64,000 nt of DNA from Mesobacterium_A hydrothermale (GTDB lineage: Bacteria > Pseudomonadota > Alphaproteobacteria > Rhodobacterales > Rhodobacteraceae), in the NCBI RefSeq assembly GCF_035818635.1, contig NZ_JAYLLH010000001.1, forward strand, positions 62,001-126,000, read 5' to 3'. The position numbers and the translations under genes are program-made. This document shows, piece by piece, positions 17,364 to 25,566 of this stretch. Numbering within the stretch: position 1 is the first letter of the stretch; each line of letters starts with the position of its first letter. Below the pieces are notes generated by a model, which was given only the letters and a program-made list of their open reading frames with translations, was not told where the DNA came from and made no database searches.

Positions 17364-18872
17364 TTATGCCGGTCGGTGGGCGTCATGGCGTGGCCACAGG
17401 TCCGACATCGATGCGGTGCGTCCGTCCGGCAGAACCACGCGCACATGGCTGCGGCGCATCTGTCGGGGTTCCGTCACGCCGACGGAATGGGCAATGGTTT
17501 CGACGTTGTGGATCATCTCTTGTGCATAGCGCGCAACCCGGTCTTGCTTGACCTCGACCACCAAGCCCTTTTGCAGGTGCGGGTCATGGGTTGTGATACC
17601 GGTGGGGCAGGTGTTGCGGTTGCATTTCAGCGCCTGGATGCAGCCCAGCGACAGCATGAAGCCGCGCGCCGAAACCACGAAATCCGCGCCTGTCGCCAAG
17701 GCCCAGGCGACGTCGCCGGGATTGACCAGCTTGCCGCTGGCGATCAGGCGCACCCGGTCAGCCAGCCCGAAACTGTGGCGCAGGTTGTCGACGATCGGCA
17801 GTGCCTCGCGGATAGACAGGCCGACAAGGTCGATCAAGGGCATCGGTGCGGCACCGGTGCCGCCTTCGCCGCCGTCGATGGTAATGAAATCAGGTGCGCT
17901 GTCGGCACCGCGTTTGCGTATGGCGACGAACAGCCCCTTCAGCGCATCCTCTGTTCCGATCACGGTCTTGATGCCGGTTGGCTTGCCTGTGACGTCGCGC
18001 ACGCGGGCAATCATGTCCAGCAGGTCATCCCAGTCATCGACTTCTTCGTGGCGATTGGGTGAAATACTGGCCTGACCTGCCGGGATGTGCCGGATCGCGG
18101 CAATTTCCTCGGTCACCTTGCCGGCGGGCAGGATACCGCCCTTGCCGGGCTTCGCGCCCTGCGCCAGTTTGATTTCGAACATCCGCACCTGATCATGGGC
18201 GGCGATGGAGCGCAGCTTGGCATCGTCGAGCTTTCCGGAGTCGTCCCGAACCCCGTATTTCGCCGTGCCGATCTGGAAAACGATGTCGCAGCCGCCTTCC
18301 AGGTGCCAGGGCGACAGCCCGCCTTCGCCGGTGTTCATCCAGATGCCGGCCTTCTTCGCGCCGCGGCTGAGCGCGCGCACAGCCGGTTTCGACAGCGCGC
18401 CATAGCTCATCCCAGAGATGTTGAAAAACGACGGCGCGTGGTAAGGTGTGCGTGCACCCGGCCCGATCAGCCGGGGTTCGGTGCTGGCGAATTGTTCGCT
18501 GACCGGGGGAAAGGCCGCATTGGCGAAAAGCGCCGTGCCCGGGATCGACAGCGACCGGGTGGAGCCGAACGCCACCGTATTGCTGTCCCCCAGCGAGGCA
18601 TGGTCGATCCAGTCCCGTTGTGCCCGGTTGAACGGCATTTCTTCGCGGTCCATGGCAAAGAAATACTGACGGAAGAATTCCCCCAACGTAGAAAAGATGT
18701 GCCTGAATCGCCCGATCACGGGATAATTCCGGCGAATCGCGTCGCGGGTTTGCGCCCGGTCGATCCAGAACATGACAAGCACGGCAAGGACCGCGATACC
18801 CATGACCGCGATGAACAAGACTGCGAGAAATTGTAGCGCATACATGGCAAAACCTGAGTCTGGGGTCGACAT
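17364..18872 (-). CDS. FMN-binding glutamate-synthase-family protein
   Basis: The 502-residue protein has one N-terminal membrane helix (LQFLAVLFIAVMGIAVLAVLV) and a cytoplasmic TIM-barrel like the FMN domain of GltB. Landmarks are MSYGALSKPAVRALSRGAKK, then NTGEGGLSPWH, then IDGGEGGTGAAP and the Cys cluster CIQALKCNRNTCPTG that binds the 3Fe-4S cluster in glutamate synthases. It lacks the glutaminase domain, so it is not a complete glutamate synthase. A Met at 18845 with a better-spaced AGG is a possible start. Its substrate is unknown. It is convergent with the FadR-type gene (9 bases between stops). Confidence 0.85.
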   Translation of the reverse strand: MSTPDSGFAMYALQFLAVLFIAVMGIAVLAVLVMFWIDRAQTRDAIRRNYPVIGRFRHIFSTLGEFFRQYFFAMDREEMPFNRAQRDWIDHASLGDSNTVAFGSTRSLSIPGTALFANAAFPPVSEQFASTEPRLIGPGARTPYHAPSFFNISGMSYGALSKPAVRALSRGAKKAGIWMNTGEGGLSPWHLEGGCDIVFQIGTAKYGVRDDSGKLDDAKLRSIAAHDQVRMFEIKLAQGAKPGKGGILPAGKVTEEIAAIRHIPAGQASISPNRHEEVDDWDDLLDMIARVRDVTGKPTGIKTVIGTEDALKGLFVAIRKRGADSAPDFITIDGGEGGTGAAPMPLIDLVGLSIREALPIVDNLRHSFGLADRVRLIASGKLVNPGDVAWALATGADFVVSARGFMLSLGCIQALKCNRNTCPTGITTHDPHLQKGLVVEVKQDRVARYAQEMIHNVETIAHSVGVTEPRQMRRSHVRVVLPDGRTASMSDLWPRHDAHRPA

Positions 18873-18968
18873 ATTCGGAGAATTGCATAATTAGTCCGCA
18901 ATGCACCTGTCGGGCACAGTGACAAGCTTGTCCCCGCAGGGCAACCAACACGACCGGGAGGAGACCCA

Positions 18969-19409
18969 ATGAAGAAACTTCTGATAAGCTGCGCCTTGCT
19001 GCTGGCAACCCCCGCCATCGCACAGGACATGATCACCTATGACACCAGCGACAGCTTCGACGATGTGGTCTTCGGACTGGAAAGCGCGATCCTCGATGCC
19101 GGTCTGGTCGTCGACCACATCAGCCACACCGGCGACATGCTGGAACGCACCCGCGATGCGACCGGGTCGGATGTGGTTCTGTTCGAACATGCAGACATCT
19201 ACAGCTTCTGTTCGGCGACGCTGTCGCGCGAGGTGATGGAGGCCGATCCGATGAACGTCGTGTTCTGCCCTTACGACATCTTCGTGATCGTGCGCCCGGA
19301 AACGCCCGACACCACCACCATCGGCTTCCGCACCTATCCCGACGGCGCGATGAAGAAGATCGAGGCGCTGTTGGATGGCATTGCGCGCACAGCAATCGGC
19401 CTGGATTGA
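18969..19409 (+). CDS. Exported DUF302 protein
   Basis: The 146-residue protein has GGGAGGAG before its ATG and a signal peptide (MKKLLISCALLLATP, cleavage near AIA-QDM). The remainder is a single DUF302 domain: SFDDVVFGLESAILDAGLV, then HADIYSFCSATLSREVME and a conserved VFCPYDIFVI strand. DUF302 proteins are small dimers of unclear role, often near sulfur or redox genes. It is a monocistronic gene, divergent from the FMN protein. A GC-rich hairpin (GCGTGGC with GCCACGC, 19470-19490) lies about 60 bases downstream and may end the transcript. Confidence 0.8.
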   Translation: MKKLLISCALLLATPAIAQDMITYDTSDSFDDVVFGLESAILDAGLVVDHISHTGDMLERTRDATGSDVVLFEHADIYSFCSATLSREVMEADPMNVVFCPYDIFVIVRPETPDTTTIGFRTYPDGAMKKIEALLDGIARTAIGLD

Positions 19410-19516
19410 TCACGGCAGATCAAAGGCGCTGACGAAGTTGTCAGTGGAAGAATAGTCAGGGCGTGGCTTAGCGGGCCACGCGCCTGTTTCAACGGCGGGA
19501 CCTGAAAAAACCGCGG

Positions 19517-19543
19517 TGAACCAAAGGCCCCGGGCCTCCGTAA
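19517..19543 (+). promoter_or_regulatory. Candidate ECF-sigma-type promoter for the fasciclin gene
   Basis: TGAACC (19517-19522) and CGTAA (19539-19543) are separated by 16 bases, resembling GAAC/CGT-type extracytoplasmic sigma promoters. It lies 54 bases before the fasciclin ATG. I recall a fasciclin gene as part of the photo-oxidative stress response in Rhodobacter, which fits, but the match here is by eye only. Confidence 0.35.
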
Positions 19544-19596
19544 TCCTTCATGACGCAACCGAGACAGCGTCTTGATCTCATGAAGGAGGACGAAAC

Positions 19597-20085
19597 ATGT
19601 TCAAACGGACTTTGACTGCCCTCGCCGCAGCTGCTGCACTTGGCGCACCGGCTTTTGCCGATGGCCACGGTGGCATGAAAGACATCGTTGATATCGCCGC
19701 AGGCAACGACAGCTTTGAAACGCTGGTCGCGGCCGTGACCGCCGCCGGTCTGGTCGACACGCTGAAGGGCGAAGGCCCGTTCACCGTGTTCGCTCCCACG
19801 GATGACGCCTTTGCCGCGCTGCCCGCCGGCACGGTTGAAAACCTGCTGAAGCCGGAAAACAAGGATCAGCTGATCGCGATCCTGACCTACCACGTGGTGC
19901 CGGGCAAGGTGATGTCGACCGACCTGTCGGATGACATGGCCGCCGCCACCGTGCAGGGCAGCAACATCATGATTGACCTCGACAATGGCGTGATGGTCAA
20001 CGATGCGTCGGTTGTGACCGCCGATATCGAGGCCAGCAACGGTGTCATCCACGTCATCGACAAGGTGATCCTGCCAAGCAACTGA
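19597..20085 (+). CDS. Secreted fasciclin (FAS1) domain protein
   Basis: The 162-residue protein has AAGGAGGA before the ATG and a signal peptide (MFKRTLTALAAAAALG, cleavage near AFA-DGH). The mature protein is one FAS1 domain, with both conserved boxes visible: GPFTVFAPTDDAFAALP and, near the end, NGVIHVIDKVILPSN, with YHVV between them. FAS1 domains act in adhesion or as extracellular stress proteins. It is transcribed alone and ends at a strong terminator. A possible ECF-type promoter lies upstream. Confidence 0.92.
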   Translation: MFKRTLTALAAAAALGAPAFADGHGGMKDIVDIAAGNDSFETLVAAVTAAGLVDTLKGEGPFTVFAPTDDAFAALPAGTVENLLKPENKDQLIAILTYHVVPGKVMSTDLSDDMAAATVQGSNIMIDLDNGVMVNDASVVTADIEASNGVIHVIDKVILPSN

Positions 20086-20107
20086 TGCCAGTCTTGCCGA
20101 ACGACCG

Positions 20108-20133
20108 GGCGCCCCCTGACGGGGGCGCCTTTT
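20108..20133 (+). terminator. Rho-independent terminator after the fasciclin gene
   Basis: GGCGCCCCC and GGGGGCGCC form a 9-pair stem with loop TGAC, followed by TTTT. It abuts the 3' end of the convergent phzF-like gene. Confidence 0.85.
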
Positions 20134-20985
20134 CTACAGGGTGACGGTACCATCCACTGTGGTGACCGCCGCGCCACCGACAAAGATCTTGTCTCCGGCC
20201 CGGCGCAGGCTGATCCGTCCATCGCGTCCGACGCATCGGCCCTGCGTCGCGACATACCCCGCACCATCCGCAAGATCGCCCCGCGCGCTCAGGTATGCCG
20301 CCACCGATCCGTTGCCGCTGCCGCAGACCGGGTCTTCGGCGATGCCGTCGCCGGGGGCGAAAGACCGTACTTCGTAGGCCGACGGGCCGCTGTCATGGCG
20401 GCCAAAGACAGTGACGCCGGTAACCTGCAAGTCATGTTCCATCGCCGCAGAGCCGGGCAGATCGGGGGACAGGGCCAGAACCGTTTGCGCATCGGCCAGT
20501 TCCGCGACGATCCAGCGCGCACCGACATCGACCAGCACGGGTGGCTGTCCTTCGGCCGGCGTGCCGCCAAGGATGGCAGACAGGCGTGTCCGTTCCTCCA
20601 TGTCCAGCGGGCGGATGTGCGCCGGCGGCAGTTGCAGTTCCAGCGTCGTCCCGTCGGTGGTGACAGGCACCAGACCTGCCGCGCATTCCTGCACCAATCG
20701 CCCGTCTTGCGGCGTCACCAACCCTGCCTCGATCAGCGCATGGGCGCTGCCCAGCGTCGGGTGCCCGGCAAAGGGCAGTTCGCTGCGCGGGGTAAAAATG
20801 CGCAGGCGATAGTCAGCATCCGGCAGCGTCGGGGCAAGGTGAAACGTGGTTTCCGACAGGTTCGTCCAGCGCGCAATCGCCTGCATCTGCGCGTCGGTCA
20901 GCCCATCCGCCTGCATGACAATGGCGACGGGATTGCCCTTGAACGGGGTGGCGGTGAAAACATCGACGATCTTGAACGCGCGCAT
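20134..20985 (-). CDS. PhzF-family isomerase/epimerase-like protein
   Basis: I start it at Met 20985, giving MRAFKIVDVFTATPFKGNPV, the characteristic PhzF opening; a longer reading from 21018 adds 11 residues with no family support. The 283-residue protein has the duplicated diaminopimelate-epimerase-like fold. Hallmarks are FKGNPVAIV, then FAGHPTLGSAHAL (GHPT) and the C-terminal EDPVCGSGNGSVAAYL. The Glu of LSETTFH matches the catalytic Glu of PhzF. Outside phenazine producers these are promiscuous small-molecule isomerases of unknown substrate. No phenazine genes are nearby. Confidence 0.9.
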   Translation of the reverse strand: MRAFKIVDVFTATPFKGNPVAIVMQADGLTDAQMQAIARWTNLSETTFHLAPTLPDADYRLRIFTPRSELPFAGHPTLGSAHALIEAGLVTPQDGRLVQECAAGLVPVTTDGTTLELQLPPAHIRPLDMEERTRLSAILGGTPAEGQPPVLVDVGARWIVAELADAQTVLALSPDLPGSAAMEHDLQVTGVTVFGRHDSGPSAYEVRSFAPGDGIAEDPVCGSGNGSVAAYLSARGDLADGAGYVATQGRCVGRDGRISLRRAGDKIFVGGAAVTTVDGTVTL

Positions 20986-21068
20986 GGGGGGCTCCGGGTC
21001 TGTCTGCTGCGGCGACACTAACCTGCCGCTGGGCAGGGGAAACCGGAAATCCGCCCGCTAGACGCGAA

Positions 21069-21092
21069 AAAGCCCGCCGGGTGGCGGGCTTT
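21069..21092 (-). terminator. Terminator after clpB (symmetrical)
   Basis: AAAGCCCGCC and GGCGGGCTTT form a 10-pair stem with loop GGGT. Read on the minus strand it ends in five T residues, just past the clpB stop. Its symmetry could also stop transcription from the other side. Confidence 0.85.
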
Positions 21093-21112
21093 CCCTTTGG
21101 TGCGGCGTGGCC

Positions 21113-23728
21113 TTAGTGCACGGTGGCATCGTCCGGCTTGGGCGTGGTGGTTGCGCCCACGCGGTCGCCGATCAGCAGACCATCGGCCCCGGCGCTGACG
21201 ACAATGGTGTCGCCGTCCTTGATATCACCGGCCAGCAGGGATTCCGCCAGCGGATCCTGCAGGCTGCGCTGGATCACGCGCTTGAGCGGGCGGGCCCCGA
21301 ACACCGGGTCATAGCCTGCATCGGCCAGCCAGGTCTTGGCGCTGTCGTCCAGCTCCAGCCGGATATTGCGACCGGCAAGCCGTTTGACCAGACGCGCCAG
21401 CTGGATATCCACGATGCCCGACATGTCCTCGCGCTTGAGGCGGTCGAAGATGATCGTCTCGTCCAGGCGGTTCAGGAACTCGGGGCGGAAATGCGCCCGC
21501 ACCGCGTCCATCACGTCGCGCTTGGCCTGACCGCTGTCAGCCCCGTCGGGCAGCTGGCTCAGCGCTTGCGACCCAAGGTTCGACGTCAGGATGATCAGCG
21601 TCTGTTTGAAGTCCACGGTGCGGCCCTGACCATCGGTCAGAACACCGTCATCCAGCACTTGCAGCAGGACGTTGAACACGTCCGGGTGGGCCTTTTCGAC
21701 CTCGTCGAACAGCACGACCTGATAGGGCCGGCGCCGCACGGCTTCGGTCAGCACACCGCCTTCGTCGTACCCGACATAGCCCGGAGGCGCACCGATCAGA
21801 CGGCTGACCGCGTGTTTTTCCATGAACTCGGACATGTCGATGCGCACCATCGCGTTGTCGTCGTCGAACAGGAATTCGGCCACGGCCTTGGTCAGTTCGG
21901 TCTTACCCACACCGGTCGGGCCAAGGAACAGGAACGACCCAAGCGGCCGGTTCTCGTCGTTCAGCCCGGCACGGGCTCGGCGCACGGCGTTGGCCACGGC
22001 GCGCACGGCCTGATCTTGACCGACAACGCGCTTGTGCAGCCCGTCTTCCATCCGCAGCAGCTTTTCGCGCTCGCCTTCCAGCATCTTGCTGGTCGGGATC
22101 CCGGTCCAGCGTTCGACCACCTGGGCGATCTGCTCTGGGCGCACGGCTTCTTCGACCATGACGTCGCCTTCGGAATTCTCGGCCTCGCCCAGCTTGCGCT
22201 CAAGCTCTGGGATGGTGCCGTATTGCAGCTCGCCTGCTTTGGCGAAGTCACCCTCGCGCTTGGCGATCTCAAGCTCGGCCCGGGCACGGTCCAGCTTTTC
22301 CTTCAGGTCGCGGGCTCCGGCCAGCTTGTCGCGTTCCGCCTGCCAGCGCGCGGTCATTTCTGCCGAGTGCTGTTGCAGGTCTGCCAGATCCTTTTCCAGC
22401 TTTTGCAAGCGGTCCTTCGATGCGTCGTCGTCTTCACGGCGCAACGCTTCGACCTCGATCTGCTTTTGCAGGATGTCGCGGTCCAGCGCGTCCAGTTCTT
22501 CGGGCTTGCTGTCCACGGCCATGCGCAGGCGGCTGGCGGCTTCGTCCATCAGGTCGATGGCCTTGTCCGGCAGGAAGCGGTCGGTGATATAGCGGTGCGA
22601 CAGGGTCGCCGCCGCCACAAGGGCGCTGTCGGAAATCCGCACCCCATGGTGCAGTTCGTACTTTTCCTTGATCCCGCGCAGGATGCTGATCGTGTCCTCG
22701 ACCGTCGGTTCCTGCACCATCACCGGCTGGAACCGGCGGGCCAGGGCGGCGTCCTTTTCGACGTGCTTGCGGTACTCGTCCAGCGTGGTCGCCCCGACGC
22801 AATGCAGCTCACCGCGCGCCAGCGCCGGTTTCAGCAGGTTGGACGCATCCATCGCCCCGTCTGCCTTGCCCGCGCCAACCAGCGTGTGCATTTCGTCGAT
22901 GAACAGGATGATTTCACCCGCAGCGGCGGTTACCTCGTTCAGGATGGCCTTCAGGCGCTCCTCGAACTCGCCACGGTATTTCGCACCGGCGATCAGCGCC
23001 CCCATGTCCAGCGCAAGAAGCTTCTTGTTCTTCAGGCTTTCGGGCACGTCACCGTTGACGATGCGCAGGGCCAGACCCTCGGCAATCGCGGTTTTCCCGA
23101 CACCGGGTTCCCCGATCAGGACCGGGTTGTTCTTGGTCCGCCGCGACAGCACCTGCATGGCGCGGCGAATTTCGTCGTCGCGGCCAATGATCGGGTCGAT
23201 CTTGCCTTCGCGGGCGCGCTCGGTCAGGTCGAGCGCGTATTTCTTCAGCGCATCATAACCTTCCTCGGCCGACGCGCTGTCGGCGGTACGGCCCTTGCGG
23301 ATGTCGTTGATCGCGGCGTTCAGCGCCTGCGCGTTGACGGCCCCGTCTTCCAGCGCCTCTTTCGCGGCGCTCTTGACCATGGTCAGCGCCATCAGGATGC
23401 GTTCGACCGGCACAAAGCTGTCGCCCGCCTTCTTGGCGATCTTTTCCGCCTCGTCCAGAACGCGCGCGGTGCCCTGGTCCAGGTAAACCTGACCTGTGTC
23501 GCCGCTGACCTTGGGACTCTTTGCCAGCTTGCCGTCAAGCGATTGCACAACGCGCTGCGCGTTGCCGCCCGAGCGGGTGATCAGGTTGCTGGCCATGCCC
23601 TGATCGTCGTCCATCAATGCCTTGAGGATGTGTTCGGGCGCCAGCTTCTGGTGCCCTTCGCGCATGGCGATGGTTTGTGCGGCCTGAATGAAACCACGCG
23701 ACCGCTCCGTGAACTTGTCCAAGTTCAT
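21113..23728 (-). CDS. clpB: ATP-dependent disaggregase ClpB
   Basis: The 871-residue Hsp100 unfoldase rescues aggregated proteins with DnaK. It starts at MNLDKFTERSRGFIQ, preceded by GGAAGGAGAA. In order it has the N-domain (double Clp_N), AAA-1 with Walker A GEPGVGKTA and Walker B ILFIDEMH, the long M-domain coiled coil (about residues 410-530), AAA-2 with GPTGVGKTE and VVLFDEVEKAH, and a D2-small C-domain. The length is typical of the family. A sigma-32-like promoter lies about 90-115 bases upstream, so heat-shock induction is expected. It is monocistronic with its own terminator. Confidence 0.97.
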   Translation of the reverse strand: MNLDKFTERSRGFIQAAQTIAMREGHQKLAPEHILKALMDDDQGMASNLITRSGGNAQRVVQSLDGKLAKSPKVSGDTGQVYLDQGTARVLDEAEKIAKKAGDSFVPVERILMALTMVKSAAKEALEDGAVNAQALNAAINDIRKGRTADSASAEEGYDALKKYALDLTERAREGKIDPIIGRDDEIRRAMQVLSRRTKNNPVLIGEPGVGKTAIAEGLALRIVNGDVPESLKNKKLLALDMGALIAGAKYRGEFEERLKAILNEVTAAAGEIILFIDEMHTLVGAGKADGAMDASNLLKPALARGELHCVGATTLDEYRKHVEKDAALARRFQPVMVQEPTVEDTISILRGIKEKYELHHGVRISDSALVAAATLSHRYITDRFLPDKAIDLMDEAASRLRMAVDSKPEELDALDRDILQKQIEVEALRREDDDASKDRLQKLEKDLADLQQHSAEMTARWQAERDKLAGARDLKEKLDRARAELEIAKREGDFAKAGELQYGTIPELERKLGEAENSEGDVMVEEAVRPEQIAQVVERWTGIPTSKMLEGEREKLLRMEDGLHKRVVGQDQAVRAVANAVRRARAGLNDENRPLGSFLFLGPTGVGKTELTKAVAEFLFDDDNAMVRIDMSEFMEKHAVSRLIGAPPGYVGYDEGGVLTEAVRRRPYQVVLFDEVEKAHPDVFNVLLQVLDDGVLTDGQGRTVDFKQTLIILTSNLGSQALSQLPDGADSGQAKRDVMDAVRAHFRPEFLNRLDETIIFDRLKREDMSGIVDIQLARLVKRLAGRNIRLELDDSAKTWLADAGYDPVFGARPLKRVIQRSLQDPLAESLLAGDIKDGDTIVVSAGADGLLIGDRVGATTTPKPDDATVH

Positions 23729-23811
23729 GGCTGTTCTCCTTCCGTTAAGCGCCCGGTCTTGAATTTGGCGGTGCCCGCTTTGCGGCACACCCCGGTTCCG
23801 GGCCTCAACAG

Positions 23812-23842
23812 AAAAATGGGATTTGCGCCGACCTGCTTCAAG
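23812..23842 (-). promoter_or_regulatory. Heat-shock (RpoH-type) promoter of clpB
   Basis: On the minus strand CTTGAA (23842-23837) is followed after 16 bases by CCCATTTTT (23820-23812). This matches the CTTGAA / CCCCAT-T pattern of sigma-32 promoters and lies about 90 bases from the clpB start. Confidence 0.6.
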
Positions 23843-23934
23843 AGGGTGTGATCACATTTTCAGACCTACGAGCCGCTTGACTTCGGCCGGCTCCGGGGGG
23901 CAATACGGCGCGATCCCAGCGAAAGGTAAGCCCG

Positions 23935-24630
23935 ATGTCCGATGACCGTTTGATCGTCGCCCTTGACGTGCCCGATGCGCTGTCCGCGCTGAAAATCACC
24001 GATCAGTTGGGCGATGCCGTCAGCTTTTACAAGATCGGGCTGGGGATGTTGACCGGCGGCGGGCTGGCCCTGGCGAACGAGCTGAAGCACGAACACGGCA
24101 AGCGCATCTTCCTGGACATGAAGCTTTTCGACATCGGCATCACCGTGGAAAAGGCGGTGCGCGGTTTGGCGCAGTTCGATCTGGATTTCCTGACGGTTCA
24201 CGGTGATCCGCATGTGATCCGCGCCGCCAAGGAAGGCGCCGCAGGCAAAGACCTGAAGATCCTGGGCGTGACCATCCTGACCTCGCTGGACCGCGCGGAC
24301 CTGGATGATGGCATGATGGTGGCAGGTGACGTGCCCGATATCGTCGTCGAACGCGCCGCGCGCGCGTTTGAGGCCGGCGCGGACGGTGTCATCGCCTCAC
24401 CGAACGAGGCGGCAGCGATCCGCGCGCTGCCCAATGCGGCCGGCAGGCTGATCGTGACCCCGGGCGTGCGCCCCACAGGCGCCGACAAGGGCGACCAGAA
24501 ACGCATCGCCACTCCGGCTCAGGCCGTTGCCAGCGGCGCGGATCACATTGTCGTCGGCCGTCCGATCTGGAGCGCGGATGACCCCGTGGCCGCCGCCCGT
24601 GCCGTTCTGGACGAACTGGCGTCGGTCTAA
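23935..24630 (+). CDS. pyrF: Orotidine 5'-phosphate decarboxylase
   Basis: The 231-residue enzyme converts OMP to UMP, the last step of de novo pyrimidine synthesis. The catalytic tetrad motif is clear: Asp61-Lys63-Asp66 in LDMKLFDIG. The phosphate-binding end of the barrel is also visible (VTPGVRP, then GADHIVVGRPI). Length and start (MSDDRLIVALDVPD) fit the PyrF type I family, with AAAGG before the ATG. It is divergent from clpB. No other pyr gene is present in the window. Confidence 0.96.
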   Translation: MSDDRLIVALDVPDALSALKITDQLGDAVSFYKIGLGMLTGGGLALANELKHEHGKRIFLDMKLFDIGITVEKAVRGLAQFDLDFLTVHGDPHVIRAAKEGAAGKDLKILGVTILTSLDRADLDDGMMVAGDVPDIVVERAARAFEAGADGVIASPNEAAAIRALPNAAGRLIVTPGVRPTGADKGDQKRIATPAQAVASGADHIVVGRPIWSADDPVAAARAVLDELASV

Positions 24631-24745
24631 CCTCTCTGCCTCACGGGGAATCACACCTGCGTTTTCCCACTGGGGGGCGTTGTGAACGATACCCATCTGA
24701 ATGTCGTGCCACCAAGGCATCGTGCAGTCAGAGGGAGTTCCGGTC

Positions 24746-25003
24746 ATGCCCGAGAACGGCTTCAAATTGGAAAATATCCACTACAACCCGGCCCGCCGCG
24801 CATTCGAGGCGGTGGCCGCGCGCATTCTGGACGGCGACGAACAACGCCTTGCGTGCAGTTTCTATGCGCCGATTTCCACAGGTCATGCAGAGGCAATCCG
24901 CGGCCTGATCCACGATGCCGACCGGCAAATCCACCATCGCCCCCGTCTGGTGATGGTGCACCGTCCCGCAGCGCAAGCGCCGGTGTTGCACCGCGCCGCC
25001 TGA
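24746..25003 (+). CDS. Small hypothetical protein (85 aa)
   Basis: The gene begins at ATG 24746 with GGGAG upstream. The product opens MPENGFKLENIHYNPARRAFEA and is a soluble alpha/beta protein with no signal or membrane segment. The segments NPARRAFEAVAARILDGDEQ and HAEAIRGLIHDADRQI look like two amphipathic helices, with a Cys between them. I recognise no family. Codon use is similar to the neighbours. It follows pyrF by 115 bases and ends 66 bases before the convergent NUDIX gene. It may be cotranscribed with pyrF. Confidence 0.5.
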   Translation: MPENGFKLENIHYNPARRAFEAVAARILDGDEQRLACSFYAPISTGHAEAIRGLIHDADRQIHHRPRLVMVHRPAAQAPVLHRAA

Positions 25004-25069
25004 CCCCAGAAACCGCAGCCTGCCCCAACCCCACCCAGTGGGCTGCGGCTGGCCGGGGCGTGCCTGTCC

Positions 25070-25528
25070 TCACGCCTCGGCCGCTATCGGCCTGCAACTC
25101 CCAAGGTAAAAGTCCAGCATCGTCCGGAAATGCGGAATGGCCTTGGCGTCGTGCAGAAAGGCTTCGGGCGGGATCAGCATCCACCCTTGCCCCTCGTTGC
25201 CGAAACGGATGTCGTTGGCGCGCGCCGCAGGCAGATGCGCCGCAAAAAACCAGCTGAGCCAGCCAGGCCGGTGATAGGGCGATTTCCAACACAGGTCCGC
25301 CGGGCACAACAGCAATCCGATCTCCTCCTGCGTTTCGCGCAGCACGCAGGCTTCCGGGCTTTCATCGCCTTCGCGTCCGCCGCCGGGCCAGTCCAGAAAG
25401 CCCGGCCACGGGATCCCCGGTTTGTCATCGCGGCGCATGACCAGCAGGCGCGCGCCGAAAAACAGCATGACCTTCGCGCCTTGGAAAGGCTCGGTCATCT
25501 GACGGGGTGCGTTTTCTCTGCTCATCAT
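25070..25528 (-). CDS. NUDIX hydrolase
   Basis: The protein is about 152 residues from the Met at 25528; Met codons at 25525 and 25498 are also possible, and none has a strong ribosome-binding site. The NUDIX box is complete: GGREGDESPEACVLRETQEEIGL matches G-x5-E-x7-REUxEExGU, with the core RETQEEIG. It should hydrolyse a nucleoside diphosphate derivative, using Mg bound by the two Glu residues. The substrate is unspecified. It is divergent from dinB with a 38-base gap, which suggests a shared regulatory region and perhaps a nucleotide-pool or repair role. Confidence 0.85.
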   Translation of the reverse strand: MMSRENAPRQMTEPFQGAKVMLFFGARLLVMRRDDKPGIPWPGFLDWPGGGREGDESPEACVLRETQEEIGLLLCPADLCWKSPYHRPGWLSWFFAAHLPAARANDIRFGNEGQGWMLIPPEAFLHDAKAIPHFRTMLDFYLGSCRPIAAEA

Positions 25529-25566
25529 ACGCTGTAAGATAGGTGTGCTTGCCAACGGATGCGAAC

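Noticed and set aside
21107..23851. 914-codon open frame on the + strand opposite clpB
   Set aside because: It is the GC-driven shadow of clpB: no start signal, no family, and clpB is certain. Several similar long frames opposite smc, the macroglobulin and the FMN protein were dismissed for the same reason.
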